Shown: positions 35,471 through 44,200 of the stretch, piece by piece | Numbering within the stretch: the stretch's first letter is position 1 | Layout of the letters: each line of letters opens with the position of its first letter | Origin: Streptomyces blattellae | GTDB taxonomy: Bacteria; Actinomycetota; Actinomycetes; Streptomycetales; Streptomycetaceae | Assembly (NCBI RefSeq): GCF_009709555.1 | Contig: NZ_WJBG01000250.1 | Coordinates: 1 to 51,633 of the forward strand | Direction of reading: 5' to 3' | Length of the DNA: 51,633 nucleotides | Translations under genes and position numbers: made by a program | The notes under the pieces: model-generated | The model's database searches: none | What the model was told of the DNA's origin: nothing | Seen by the model: only the letters and a program-made list of their open reading frames with translations

Positions 35471-36547
35471 ATGTCTGAGACTCATGCTGCTTCCGGTGCT
35501 TCCTACGCGGCTGCCGGCGTCGACATCGAAGCGGGCGACCGCGCGGTGGAGCTGATGAAGGAGTGGGTGAAGAAGACGCAGCGCCCCGAGGTCCTCGGTG
35601 GCCTCGGCGGTTTCGCCGGCCTCTTCGACGCCTCCGCCCTGGGGCGCTACGAGCGTCCGCTGCTCGCGTCCGCCACCGACGGCGTCGGCACCAAGGTCGA
35701 CATCGCGCGTCAGATGGGCGTCTACGACACCATCGGCCACGACCTGGTGGCCATGGTGATGGACGACATCGTGGTGTGCGGCGCCGAGCCGCTGTTCATG
35801 ACCGACTACATCTGCGTCGGCAAGGTCCACCCCGAGCGGGTGGCCGCCATCGTGAAGGGCATCGCCGAGGGCTGCGTCCTCGCCGGCACCGCTCTGGTCG
35901 GCGGCGAGACCGCCGAGCACCCCGGCCTGCTCGGCCCGGACGACTTCGACGTCGCCGGCGCCGGCACGGGCGTGGTGGAGGCCGACCGGTTGCTCGGCCC
36001 GGATCGTATCCGTACGGGTGACACGGTGATCGCCATGGCGGCCTCCGGCCTTCACTCGAACGGGTACTCGCTGGTACGGCACGTGCTGCTGGACCGCGCG
36101 GGCATGGCGCTGGACGCCCAGGTGGCCGAGTTCGGCCGCACCCTCGGCGAGGAACTCCTGGAGCCCACCAAGATCTACTCGCTGGACTGCCTGGCCCTGA
36201 CCCGGACGACGGATGTGCACGCGTTCAGCCATGTCACCGGTGGTGGACTGGCGGCCAACCTGGCCCGCGTCATCCCGGACGGCCTGCACGCGATCGTCGA
36301 CCGCTCCACCTGGACCCCCGCACCGGTGTTCGACCTCGTCGGCAGGACCGGCGACGTGGAGCTGCTGGAGCTGGAGAAGACCCTGAACATGGGCGTCGGC
36401 ATGATCGCGGTCGTCCCGGAGGAATCCGCGGACGCGGCCCTGGCGACCCTGGCCGACCGCGGTGTGGAGGCATGGGTGGCCGGCGAGATCACGGACAGGG
36501 GTGATCACGGGACGGGCGCGGCCCTCGTAGGGGACTACGCGAGCTGA
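35471..36547 (+). CDS. purM: AIR synthetase
   Basis: The 358-residue protein closes the imidazole ring (FGAM to AIR) with ATP. Visible are SYAAAGVDIEAGDRAVELMK, ATDGVGTKVDIA, GHDLVAMVMDDIVVCGAEPLFMTDY, GGETAEHPG and SGLHSNGYSLVR, all in family order. It is co-transcribed with purF. Its stop codon lies in a 17-bp tandem repeat. Confidence 0.97.
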   Translation: MSETHAASGASYAAAGVDIEAGDRAVELMKEWVKKTQRPEVLGGLGGFAGLFDASALGRYERPLLASATDGVGTKVDIARQMGVYDTIGHDLVAMVMDDIVVCGAEPLFMTDYICVGKVHPERVAAIVKGIAEGCVLAGTALVGGETAEHPGLLGPDDFDVAGAGTGVVEADRLLGPDRIRTGDTVIAMAASGLHSNGYSLVRHVLLDRAGMALDAQVAEFGRTLGEELLEPTKIYSLDCLALTRTTDVHAFSHVTGGGLAANLARVIPDGLHAIVDRSTWTPAPVFDLVGRTGDVELLELEKTLNMGVGMIAVVPEESADAALATLADRGVEAWVAGEITDRGDHGTGAALVGDYAS

Positions 36548-36592
36548 GCAGCACAGAAAGCTGAGCAGCACAGAAAGCTGAGCAGCGCAGAA
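36542..36592 (+). repeat. Three 17-bp tandem repeats at the purM stop
   Basis: AGCTGAGCAGCACAGAA occurs twice exactly and a third time with one change (36542-36558, 36559-36575, 36576-36592). The first contains the purM TGA. It lies directly before the terminator hairpin. Confidence 0.9.
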
Positions 36593-36622
36593 CCCGGCCG
36601 GTGACCGAAGCCACCGACCGGG
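36593..36622. terminator. Shared terminator between convergent purM and DUF3073 gene
   Basis: CCCGGCCGGTG at 36593-36603 pairs with CACCGACCGGG at 36612-36622 (one mismatch). It serves both convergent genes. Confidence 0.75.
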
Positions 36623-36640
36623 CTGATGCTCAGTGCAAGG

Positions 36641-36892
36641 TCAAGCGCCGCGACGTTGCTGCGAGGACTCGTCGTCCTCGTCCTCGTCGTCGTCCTCATA
36701 GAGGTCGGCGTACCGCGAATAGAGCTCGTCGTCCTGCTCATCGTCCTCGAAAGGCTCGCCGTTCGGCGGCTGATTCGATGTCGACGATGCGCCCAGCTCC
36801 TCGGCCAGGCGTGAGAGGTCTGTCCCACCGCTGTTGTACTTCAGCTGGCGGGCGACCTTCGTCTGCTTGGCCTTGGCCCGGCCGCGCCCCAT
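36641..36892 (-). CDS. DUF3073 family small acidic protein
   Basis: The 83-residue protein starts MGRGRAKAKQTKVARQLKY and continues SGGTDLSRLAEEL, the conserved signature of DUF3073, then an acidic tail (EDDDEDEDDESS) with a final basic cluster. The family is restricted to actinobacteria and its function is unknown. The ATG has GAGGGGG upstream. It is convergent with purM. Confidence 0.9.
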   Translation of the reverse strand: MGRGRAKAKQTKVARQLKYNSGGTDLSRLAEELGASSTSNQPPNGEPFEDDEQDDELYSRYADLYEDDDEDEDDESSQQRRGA

Positions 36893-37194
36893 GGCTCGAC
36901 CCCCTCAACGACGGGGCTCAACGGCCCCAGAGTCTGACACGCGTTCATGATCCGGAACGGACTCTCCGTGGAGAGGCCGGTCCGTAGGGCTTCCACGGTA
37001 CCTGAGCCCGCGCCCATACGGTACGTCGCCCGCAGCAGCCGCGTGTGCACAGAACCTTCGAGGCGCCCCGTCCTCGCTGGTCAACCGCGATTTTAACCAC
37101 TTCCTGGCGGTCGACCCGCCGATCGAAGTGAGAGTTCTCTCTAAGTGCCCACCGACGGGTACCGGTCAAACCTCCCGGACCGGCCCGGGAGCAC
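36893..37194. other. 302-bp spacer between DUF3073 gene and vdh
   Basis: It contains the promoter of the DUF3073 gene and the 3' side of vdh. CTCCCGG at 37172-37178 and CCGGGAG at 37185-37191 form a short hairpin just after vdh that may terminate it. A small AT-rich patch (GCGATTTTAACCACTTCC) lies near 37088. Nothing else is recognised. Confidence 0.5.
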
Positions 37195-38286
37195 TCAGCG
37201 TCCGCGCTCGGCCGCCGCCTCGTGCATCCGCTGCTCGGCGATCCGGTCGGCCGCGGCGGCCGGCGGGATGCCATCCGCCTTCGCACGTGCGAATATTGCC
37301 AGCGTGGTGTCGTAGATCTGCGCCGCCTTCGCCTTGCACCGCTCGAAGTCGAAGCCGTGCAGCTCGTCGGCGACCTGGATGACGCCGCCCGCGTTCACCA
37401 CGTAGTCGGGCGCGTAGAGGATGTGGCGGTCGGCCAGGTCCTTCTCGACACCCGGGTGGGCCAGCTGGTTGTTGGCGGCGCCGCACACGATCTCGGCGGT
37501 GAGCACCGGCACGGTGTCGTCGTCGAGTGCGCCGCCCAGCGCGCAGGGGGCGTAGATGCCGAGGCCGTCGACGCGGATCAGCGCCTCGGTGTCGGGGACG
37601 GCCAGCACACCGCGGTGCCGCTCGGTGATCCGCCGTACGGCCTCCTCGCGCACGTCGGTCACGAAGACCTCGGCGCCCTCCGCCACCAGGTGCTCCACCA
37701 GATGGCGGCCGACCTTGCCGACGCCCGCGATGCCGATGCGCCGGGCCCGCAGGGAGGGGTCGCCCCACAGGTGCTGGGCGCTGGCCCGCATGCCCTGGTA
37801 GACGCCGTACGCGGTGAGGACGGAGGAGTCGCCGGCGCCGCCGTTCTCGGGCGAGCGGCCGGTGGTCCAGCGGCATTCGCGGTGGACGACGTCCATGTCG
37901 GCGACGTAGGTGCCGACGTCGCACGCGGTGACGTACCGGCCGCCGAGCGAGGCCACGAAACGCCCGTAGGCGAGCAGCAGCTCCTCGGTCTTGTCGCGCT
38001 CGGGGTCACCGATGATCACGGCCTTGCCGCCGCCGTGGTCGAGCCCGGCCATGGCGTTCTTGTACGACATCCCGCGGGACAGGTTGAGCGCGTCGGCGAC
38101 GGCCTCCTCCTCGCTGGCGTACGGGTAGAAGCGCGTACCGCCGAGCGCGGGGCCCAGGGCGGTGGAGTGGATGGCGATGACGGCCTTGAGGCCGCTGGCT
38201 CGGTCCTGGCACAGCACGACTTGCTCATGGCCGCCCTGGTCCGAATGGAACAGGGTGTGCAGGACGCCGTCGGTTACGTCGGTCAC
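37195..38286 (-). CDS. vdh: Valine (branched-chain amino acid) dehydrogenase
   Basis: The 363-residue NAD-dependent Glu/Leu/Phe/Val dehydrogenase deaminates valine, leucine and isoleucine and feeds acyl-CoA precursors in Streptomyces. It shows the substrate-domain GPALGGTRFYPY, catalytic lysines in RGMSYKNAMAGLDHGGGKAVI, and the nucleotide motif GIAGVGKVGRHLVEHL. The DADMDVV-like segment reads TYVADMDVVH. The GTG start follows CAGGAG. A long leader with a strong inverted repeat lies upstream. Confidence 0.94.
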   Translation of the reverse strand: MTDVTDGVLHTLFHSDQGGHEQVVLCQDRASGLKAVIAIHSTALGPALGGTRFYPYASEEEAVADALNLSRGMSYKNAMAGLDHGGGKAVIIGDPERDKTEELLLAYGRFVASLGGRYVTACDVGTYVADMDVVHRECRWTTGRSPENGGAGDSSVLTAYGVYQGMRASAQHLWGDPSLRARRIGIAGVGKVGRHLVEHLVAEGAEVFVTDVREEAVRRITERHRGVLAVPDTEALIRVDGLGIYAPCALGGALDDDTVPVLTAEIVCGAANNQLAHPGVEKDLADRHILYAPDYVVNAGGVIQVADELHGFDFERCKAKAAQIYDTTLAIFARAKADGIPPAAAADRIAEQRMHEAAAERGR

Positions 38287-38358
38287 GGTGGTGACTCCTG
38301 GGTAAGTAGCGGCGGTTGGGACGGGCCCCCGTAGGGGTGGCGGGGGCGGCCAGGGCCG

Positions 38359-38440
38359 GTCCGGCGGATCAAGCCGGCGCGCGGGGTCTCACCTGCGCTG
38401 ATGAGGTGCCGTTCCGTGCAGTCGGCCTGATCCGCCGGAC
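38359..38440 (-). promoter_or_regulatory. Long inverted repeat in the vdh leader region
   Basis: GTCCGGCGGATCAAGCCG at 38359-38376 is complementary with one mismatch to 38423-38440, and pairing extends about 6 bp further outward (GGGCC/GGCCC). The arms are 46 bp apart and 70-150 bp upstream of vdh. It could form an RNA hairpin in the leader or a two-site operator; valine-responsive control of vdh is known in Streptomyces, but a link to this repeat is inference. Confidence 0.5.
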
Positions 38441-38603
38441 AGGCCCCAGCACGAGATTAGAGCCTGTACGCCCCGCCGGCCGCGACGTGCTCAGGATCAC
38501 CTACTTCCGGAGTACGCCCGTGCGACGATTTGCATAGTTTTCCCGCACGTTTGTGAGCGGGTTCCGCAGGTTTTCCTGGCAGACGGCAGGGGAGGGAGCA
38601 GGC

Positions 38604-39446
38604 GTGCCCAAGGTGTCCTCGGTGATCGTCCCGTACGCGACCTATCTGCGCGTGTACGAACCGCTGGCCGCCTTCCCGGAACGGGAGCGCGACCACTGGG
38701 CGCGCTACGCCCGGCGCCCCGACCGGCCCACCTACCAGGACGAACTCCGCCGCGCCCTGGCCGACTTGCTGCCCACCCCGCCCGTCCCGGTGCCGGTGCA
38801 CGAGAGCAGCGACGCCTTCGTGCTGGAGGTCGACGGGGTGGTCTGCGTCTGCCCCTGGCGCACCCGGCTGCGCGGCTGGCAGGCGCTCGGCGACCTCGCC
38901 GAGGAGCTCCCGCCGCCCGTCCTGGACGCGGTCCTGCCCCCGGTCGTACGGCGCCAGGCCACCCAGGACTACGAGCGCTGGCTGGCCCGCAACCCCGACG
39001 CCCGCCCGTGGATCCGCACCTCGACCTGGCAGGTGCCGCTCCACTGGTTCGTGCTGGTCGTGGACGAGGAGCGGCGCTTCGACAAGGGCTCCGGCGAGAT
39101 TCCGCCGATGCTGCGCTACCGGACGCCGATGGTGCAGGCCCGGCGGCGGGTGGCGCGGGCGCTCAGGACGCTGAAGGACGCCATCGACGAGGGGCCGCTG
39201 ATCGACGGCCTGATGGACGTGGGGCGCTGGCTGGAGGAGTTCCATCCGCGCTCGCTGGTCGAGCTGGACTACGGCGGCCTGGTGCACACCCTGTCGGCCG
39301 GCGAGCTGGAGGACGACCACTCGGCCGCCGATGTGGCCGAGGGGATCGCGGCGCTGCGGCAGGGGGACGGGGAGACGGCGGGCGAGGCGTACGGCCGGCT
39401 CGTGGAGCGGTGGCGGTCGGTGCGGGACCGGCGGTCGGCGAACTGA
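38604..39446 (+). CDS. Conserved Streptomyces protein of unknown function
   Basis: The 280-residue protein starts at a GTG (VPKVSSVIVPYATYLRV) with GGGGAGGG upstream. It is soluble, rich in Arg, Trp and acidic residues. Blocks such as CPWRTRLRGWQALGDLAEELP, TWQVPLHWFVLVVDEERR and LVELDYGGLVHTL look conserved, but I recognise no catalytic motif. Its constant position between vdh and bldC suggests a core Streptomyces gene. No function is assigned. Confidence 0.75.
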   Translation: MPKVSSVIVPYATYLRVYEPLAAFPERERDHWARYARRPDRPTYQDELRRALADLLPTPPVPVPVHESSDAFVLEVDGVVCVCPWRTRLRGWQALGDLAEELPPPVLDAVLPPVVRRQATQDYERWLARNPDARPWIRTSTWQVPLHWFVLVVDEERRFDKGSGEIPPMLRYRTPMVQARRRVARALRTLKDAIDEGPLIDGLMDVGRWLEEFHPRSLVELDYGGLVHTLSAGELEDDHSAADVAEGIAALRQGDGETAGEAYGRLVERWRSVRDRRSAN

Positions 39447-40023
39447 CATCCGGAGTTTGATCGCCGTTCGGCGGTAGGACGCCTGACCTGCGGTCGGGGA
39501 ACTGACGTTTGACCTGACGCCCGTTTTGGGGTTTCGTCCTCGTCCTGAGGTTCCTGAGGTTTCGTCAGCAGCGGACGTAGGCCCCGATCCGGGCGTATGT
39601 CCCAAGCGTGACGGACCGCACGTACGCGGCCCTTGCCTCCCTTGCCCCTCCTCATGTCAAAATAGGACAAGGAGTCCGGGGAGGGCTCCGTCCGTCCCGC
39701 TGTGTTCCACTGTGGGCGGAATCTCAGCATTGCCTGCTTTGGGGGGTCTTGCGACTCCTGATCGTCCTGTGACTGATCGTCACAGTGGCGTGACTGTCCG
39801 CTATGGCATGGTCCATCGGCTTCCGTCGCCGATGAACACCTGGGGGGCAATTCCATCGGTTTGGCCGACGCGGCTGGACAGATGGTGTAGTTGTAGTGCC
39901 GAGGACAAGCCGTTCGTCCTATAACCGACTCGTCCCGCGTCCGCCATTTCGGGCAACGCGGGTCAAGGTGCAGAATTTAGAGGAAAGAACCGAGAACGAT
40001 CGGTTCTCCCGAGGAGGCCGCTC
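39447..40023. other. Long upstream region of bldC
   Basis: The 577 bp before bldC have no credible gene. CTGTGAC-TGATC-GTCACAG at 39767-39785 is a 7-bp-arm inverted repeat and a candidate regulator site. The sequence TTTGATCGCCGTTCGGCGG near 39458 has a short hairpin. The last 100 bp are AT-richer (CAAGGTGCAGAATTTAGAGG) and likely contain the bldC promoter. GAGGAGG-type spacing (CGAGGAGG at 40011) supplies the ribosome site. Confidence 0.5.
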
Positions 40024-40230
40024 ATGACCGCTCGCACCCCTGATGCCGAGCCGCTGCTGACCCCGGCTGAGGTCGCCACCATGTTCCGCGTGGACCCGAA
40101 GACGGTCACGCGGTGGGCGAAGGCCGGGAAACTTACGTCGATCCGCACGCTCGGCGGGCACCGCCGCTACCGCGAGGCGGAGGTCCGTGCGCTGCTCGCG
40201 GGCATTCCGCAGCAGCGCAGCGAAGCCTGA
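40024..40230 (+). CDS. bldC: Developmental regulator BldC
   Basis: This 68-residue MerR-like DNA-binding protein controls entry into aerial growth in Streptomyces. EPLLTPAEVATMFRVDPKTVTRWAKAGKLTSIRTLGGHRRYRE is the winged helix-turn-helix that binds direct repeats cooperatively. It has no dimerisation helix, as expected for BldC. The ATG follows CGAGGAGG. A canonical terminator lies 150 bp downstream. Confidence 0.97.
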   Translation: MTARTPDAEPLLTPAEVATMFRVDPKTVTRWAKAGKLTSIRTLGGHRRYREAEVRALLAGIPQQRSEA

Positions 40231-40377
40231 ACAACTGAATAAACCGGGCAAATCGGCAGGTCCCCCCATCGGCCGAGGTGCTCGGAAACCTAGCTCCAAG
40301 CGACGCGGGTTCTGCCCCAACAGGGCCCACGCCCAGGCTCCACAGAGCTTATGAAGCACATCACAGGGTGCGTCGTC

Positions 40378-40417
40378 GATCGCGCTGGACTCCGCCGGGT
40401 CCAGCGCGATCTTTTTT
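40378..40417 (+). terminator. bldC intrinsic terminator
   Basis: GATCGCGCTGGAC at 40378-40390 pairs perfectly with 40399-40411, followed by six Ts. This is the clearest U-tailed terminator of the window. Confidence 0.92.
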
Positions 40418-40712
40418 GTGCCCTGTCGCGACTGGTTCGGCAGGCTCTGTGAGCGACCTTGTCGGAGTCTGGGGAGGGGTGTCGGATCTCCTGTGTACCG
40501 GCTCTGAGGAGACGCCTCAGGCGGGTGCAATTGCACATATTAAATTGACCTGTTGTAGGTGCCGGTTAAAAACCGATGTTTGAAAAACTTGCCCAGTGAC
40601 ACCCGTCACACCGCGGGACTCTTGTTGCCTCGGGCTCCCGTGCGCTATTGAGCGTCACACGCTCCAGCGTCCCAGCGCAGGGCCGGTGTTGGCCCGGGCC
40701 TTCGTGTCTTCC
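40418..40712. other. Spacer without recognised genes
   Basis: Contains an AT-rich segment (CATATTAAATTGACCTGTTG near 40536) that includes TTGACC and could be a -35 box, and a TTAAAAACCG run near 40566. A promoter reading right is possible, but no gene on that strand follows before the tRNA-Asp region. No ORF is supported. Confidence 0.3.
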
Positions 40713-40904
40713 TCACGCGGGCGATGGGCTTTCGTCCTCCACGGCCTCCTGTGGATCCTGGGCGGCCCGTGGGGGCGTGTCCATCGCCAGCCGCAGCAGC
40801 TGGTGACAGATCGGGCAGTGGCGCGTCAGATGGCGATAGGAAGAGGCGGCTGCCAGATGCGCACGAAGCAACGCCCGCGTCTCGTGCCTAGCCGATGCCG
40901 CCAT
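40713..40904 (-). CDS. Small conserved Streptomyces protein with CxxC motif (DUF6274-like)
   Basis: The 63-residue ORF reads MAASARHETRALLRAHLAAA, then YRHLTRHCPICHQLLRLAM and an acidic/Pro tail. The HCPICH group could bind zinc. I recall closely similar short proteins between bldC and hrpA in other Streptomyces, possibly annotated DUF6274; this is from memory. Function unknown. Confidence 0.6.
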   Translation of the reverse strand: MAASARHETRALLRAHLAAASSYRHLTRHCPICHQLLRLAMDTPPRAAQDPQEAVEDESPSPA

Positions 40905-41072
40905 ACCCCACCTCCGTCGGGCCGCCGGGGAAGCGCCCCTGGTTTCTGGGTACCGAGGGATGGAGACGGCGTCAAGACGGCGTCAGGGGGCCGCCGCGAA
41001 GCAAGGCGAGAGCACGACAAGGCCCGGCTCCGAAGACCCGGGCTCTCTCCATGCTGCGTGGGGTCATGAAGG

Positions 41073-41101
41073 AGGCCCGCAACTTTGCTCGTTGCGGGCC
41101 T
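41073..41101 (-). terminator. tRNA-Asp terminator
   Basis: AGGCCCGCAAC at 41073-41083 pairs perfectly with 41091-41101 around TTTGCTC. It lies 15 bp beyond the tRNA-Asp 3' end on the minus strand. Confidence 0.8.
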
Positions 41102-41115
41102 TGCTCTTCTCGCTG

Positions 41116-41190
41116 CGGTCCTGACGGGATTTGAACCCGCGGCCTCCACCTTGACAGGGTGGCGAGCACTCCAAACTGCTCCACAGGACC
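41116..41190 (-). tRNA. tRNA-Asp(GTC), copy 1
   Basis: The 75-nt minus-strand sequence begins GGTCCTGTGGAGCAG, anticodon loop CTGTCAA (GTC), T loop TTCAAAT and ends CAGGACC plus G. It is identical to the copy at 46059-46133 on the other side of hrpA. Confidence 0.95.
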
Positions 41191-41284
41191 TGGTTTCGCG
41201 GCACTTGTCGGTGCGTTGTGCTGCGAGAAGAGACTGTACAGGAGGGGGGCCGCCTGGTCGAACTCACTTAGGGTGCGGGACCGG

Positions 41285-44200
41285 TTACGGCACTGCCGCG
41301 TCGATCGCCTTCACGATGCGCTTGTCGGAGACGGGGTACGCCGTGCCGAGCGCGTGGGCGAAGTAGCTGACCCGGAGCTCCTCGATCATCCAGCGGATGT
41401 CCAGGACGGAGGCCGGCACCGGGCGGCCCTGCGGCATCTGCTCCAGCAGCCACGCGTACTCGTCCCGCATCTCGTGGACCTTCTCCATGCGCGTGGTGTC
41501 CCGCTGGACGTTCGTCGGCATCTGCTGGAGCCGGCGGTCCGCGGCCACCAGGTACCGCATCAGGTCCGGCAGCCGCCGTGTCCCCGTCTCCGTCACGAAC
41601 CCCGGCTTCACGAGACCGTCCAGCTGCGCCCGTACGTCCGCGAGGTTAGGCAGCAGCGCGGGGCTCCGTACGGCCTTCAGGCGGCGCTCACAGGCCTGCC
41701 ACGCGGCGAGGACCTGCTGCGCCTGCCCCACCGTACGGACCGTCGTGTCGACGATCTCGGCGCGCACCTTGTCGTACAGCTTCCGGTACGACTCCTCGTC
41801 CCAGACCGGCCCGCCGAAGTCCCCGATCAGCTTGTCCGCCGCAGCCATCGCGCAGTCGTCGAACAGGGCCTGGATGGAGCCGTGCGGGTTGGCGGACAGG
41901 GCGAGCTTCTGGGCGTTCGTCAGGCGATCGCTCGCGAATTTCGCCGGGTTCACCGGGATGTTGCGGAGGAGCAGCCGCCGCGTGCCCTGCCACATGGCCT
42001 GCTGCTGTTCCGCCTCCGTGTCGAAGAGGCGTACGGAGACGGTGTCGCCGTCGTCGACCAGCGCCGGGTACGCCTTCACGGGCTGCCCCGCACGCCGGGT
42101 CTCGAAGAGGCGGGTGAGGGAGCCGATCGTCCAGTCGGTCAGGCCCTTGCGCTCCAGCAACTCGCCGCCCTCTCGCTCGGCCGTGGCCGCCGCGGCCTGC
42201 GAGAGGGCCTTGCGCGCCCTCGGCTTCAGGCGGAGCTTCAGCGCCTCCAAATCCTTGTCCTCAGCCAGCTTGCGGCGGCGTTCGTCGACGATCCGGAAGG
42301 TGATGCGGAGGTGGTCGGGGACCTTGGTCCAGTCGAAGTCGTCCGCGGTGAAGGGAACGCCCACCATGCGCTTGAGCTCGCGGGCCATGGTGATGGTGAG
42401 CGGCTCCTGGAGTGGCACGGCCGCGTCCAGGAACCTCTTCGCGAAGTTCGGCGCCGGCACGTAGTTGCGGCGGATCGGCTTCGGGAGGGAGCGGATGAGT
42501 TCGGTGACGACCTCCTCCCGCAGTCCCGGGATCTGCCAGTCGAAGCCCTCGTCCGTGACCTGGTTGAGGACCTGGAGCGGGACATGGACGGTCACACCGT
42601 CGGCGTCCGCGCCCGGCTCGAACTGGTACGTCACCCGGAACTTCAGATTGCCCTGCCGCCAGGAGTCCGGATAGTCGGCCTTGGTGACCGCCTCCGCCGA
42701 CTCCCGGATGAGCATCTCGCGCTCGAAGTCGAGGAAGTCGGGCTGCTCGTGCCGTCTGTGCTTCCACCAGGAGTCGAAGTGGGCGCCGGAGACGACGTGT
42801 TCGGGGACCCGCTGGTCGTAGAAGTCGAAGAGCGTCTCGTCGTCGACGAGGATGTCCCGGCGCCGGGCGCGGTGTTCCAGCTCCTCGACCTCGGTGAGCA
42901 GCCTGCGGTTGTCGGCGAAGAACTTGTGGTGCGTACGCCAGTCGCCCTCGACGAGCGCGTTGCGGATGAACAGCTCGCGGGAGGCCTCCGGGTCGATCCG
43001 CCCGTAGTTGACCTTGCGGTCGGCGATGATCGGGACGCCGTAGAGCGTGACCTTCTCGTACGCCATCACCGCGGCCTGGTCCTTCTCCCAGTGCGGTTCG
43101 CTGTACGTCCGCTTGAGCAGGTGCTCGGCGAGGGGTTCGACCCACTCGGGCTCGACGCGGGCGTTGACGCGGGCCCACAGGCGGCTGGTCTCCACCAGCT
43201 CGGCGGACATCACGAAGCGCGGGGGCTTCTTGAAGAGGGCCGAGCCCGGGAAGATCGCGAACTTGGCGCTCCGGGCGCCCAGATACTCGTTCTTCGCGCC
43301 CTCCTTCACGTCCTTCATGCCGATGTGGGACAGCAGCCCCGCGAGCAGTGAGACGTGCACGCTCTGCTCCGGCGCGTCCTCCTCGTTGAGATGGATGCCC
43401 ATCTGCCTGGCGACCGTTCTCAACTGCGTATAGATGTCCTGCCATTCGCGGATGCGCAGGAAGTTCAGATACTCCTGCTTGCACATCCGGCGGAAGGACG
43501 ACGAGCCGCGTTCCTTCTGCTGCTCGCGGATGTACCGCCAGAGGTTGAGATACGCGAGGAAGTCGCTCGTCTCGTCCTTGAAGCGGGCGTGCTGCTGGTC
43601 GGCCTGCGTCTGCTTGTCGGCCGGGCGCTCGCGCGGGTCCTGGATGGACAGGGCGGCGGCTATCACCATGACCTCGCGGACACAGCCGTTCTTGTCGGCC
43701 TCCAGGACCATCCGCGCCAGCCGGGGGTCGACGGGCAGCTGGGCGAGCTTGCGGCCGGTGTCCGTGAGCTTCTTGCGTACGTCCTTCTGGCTCGGGTCCA
43801 ACGCGCCCAGTTCCTGGAGGAGTTGGACGCCGTCGCGGATGTTGCGGTGGTCCGGCGGGTCGATGAAGGGGAACTTCTCGATGTCGCCGAGGCCGGCGGC
43901 GGTCATCTGCAGGATGACGGACGCGAGGTTCGTACGGAGGATCTCCGCGTCCGTGAACTCCGGACGGGCCTCGAAGTCGTCCTCGGAGTAGAGCCGGATG
44001 CAGATGCCGTCGCTGGTCCGTCCGCAGCGGCCCTTGCGCTGGTTGGCGCTGGCCTGGGAGACCGGCTCGATGGGCAGCCGCTGCACCTTCGTGCGGTGGC
44101 TGTACCGGCTGATCCGGGCGAAGCCGGGGTCGATGACGTACTTGATGCCCGGGACGGTGAGGGAGGTCTCGGCCACGTTGGTCGCCAGAACGATCCTGCG

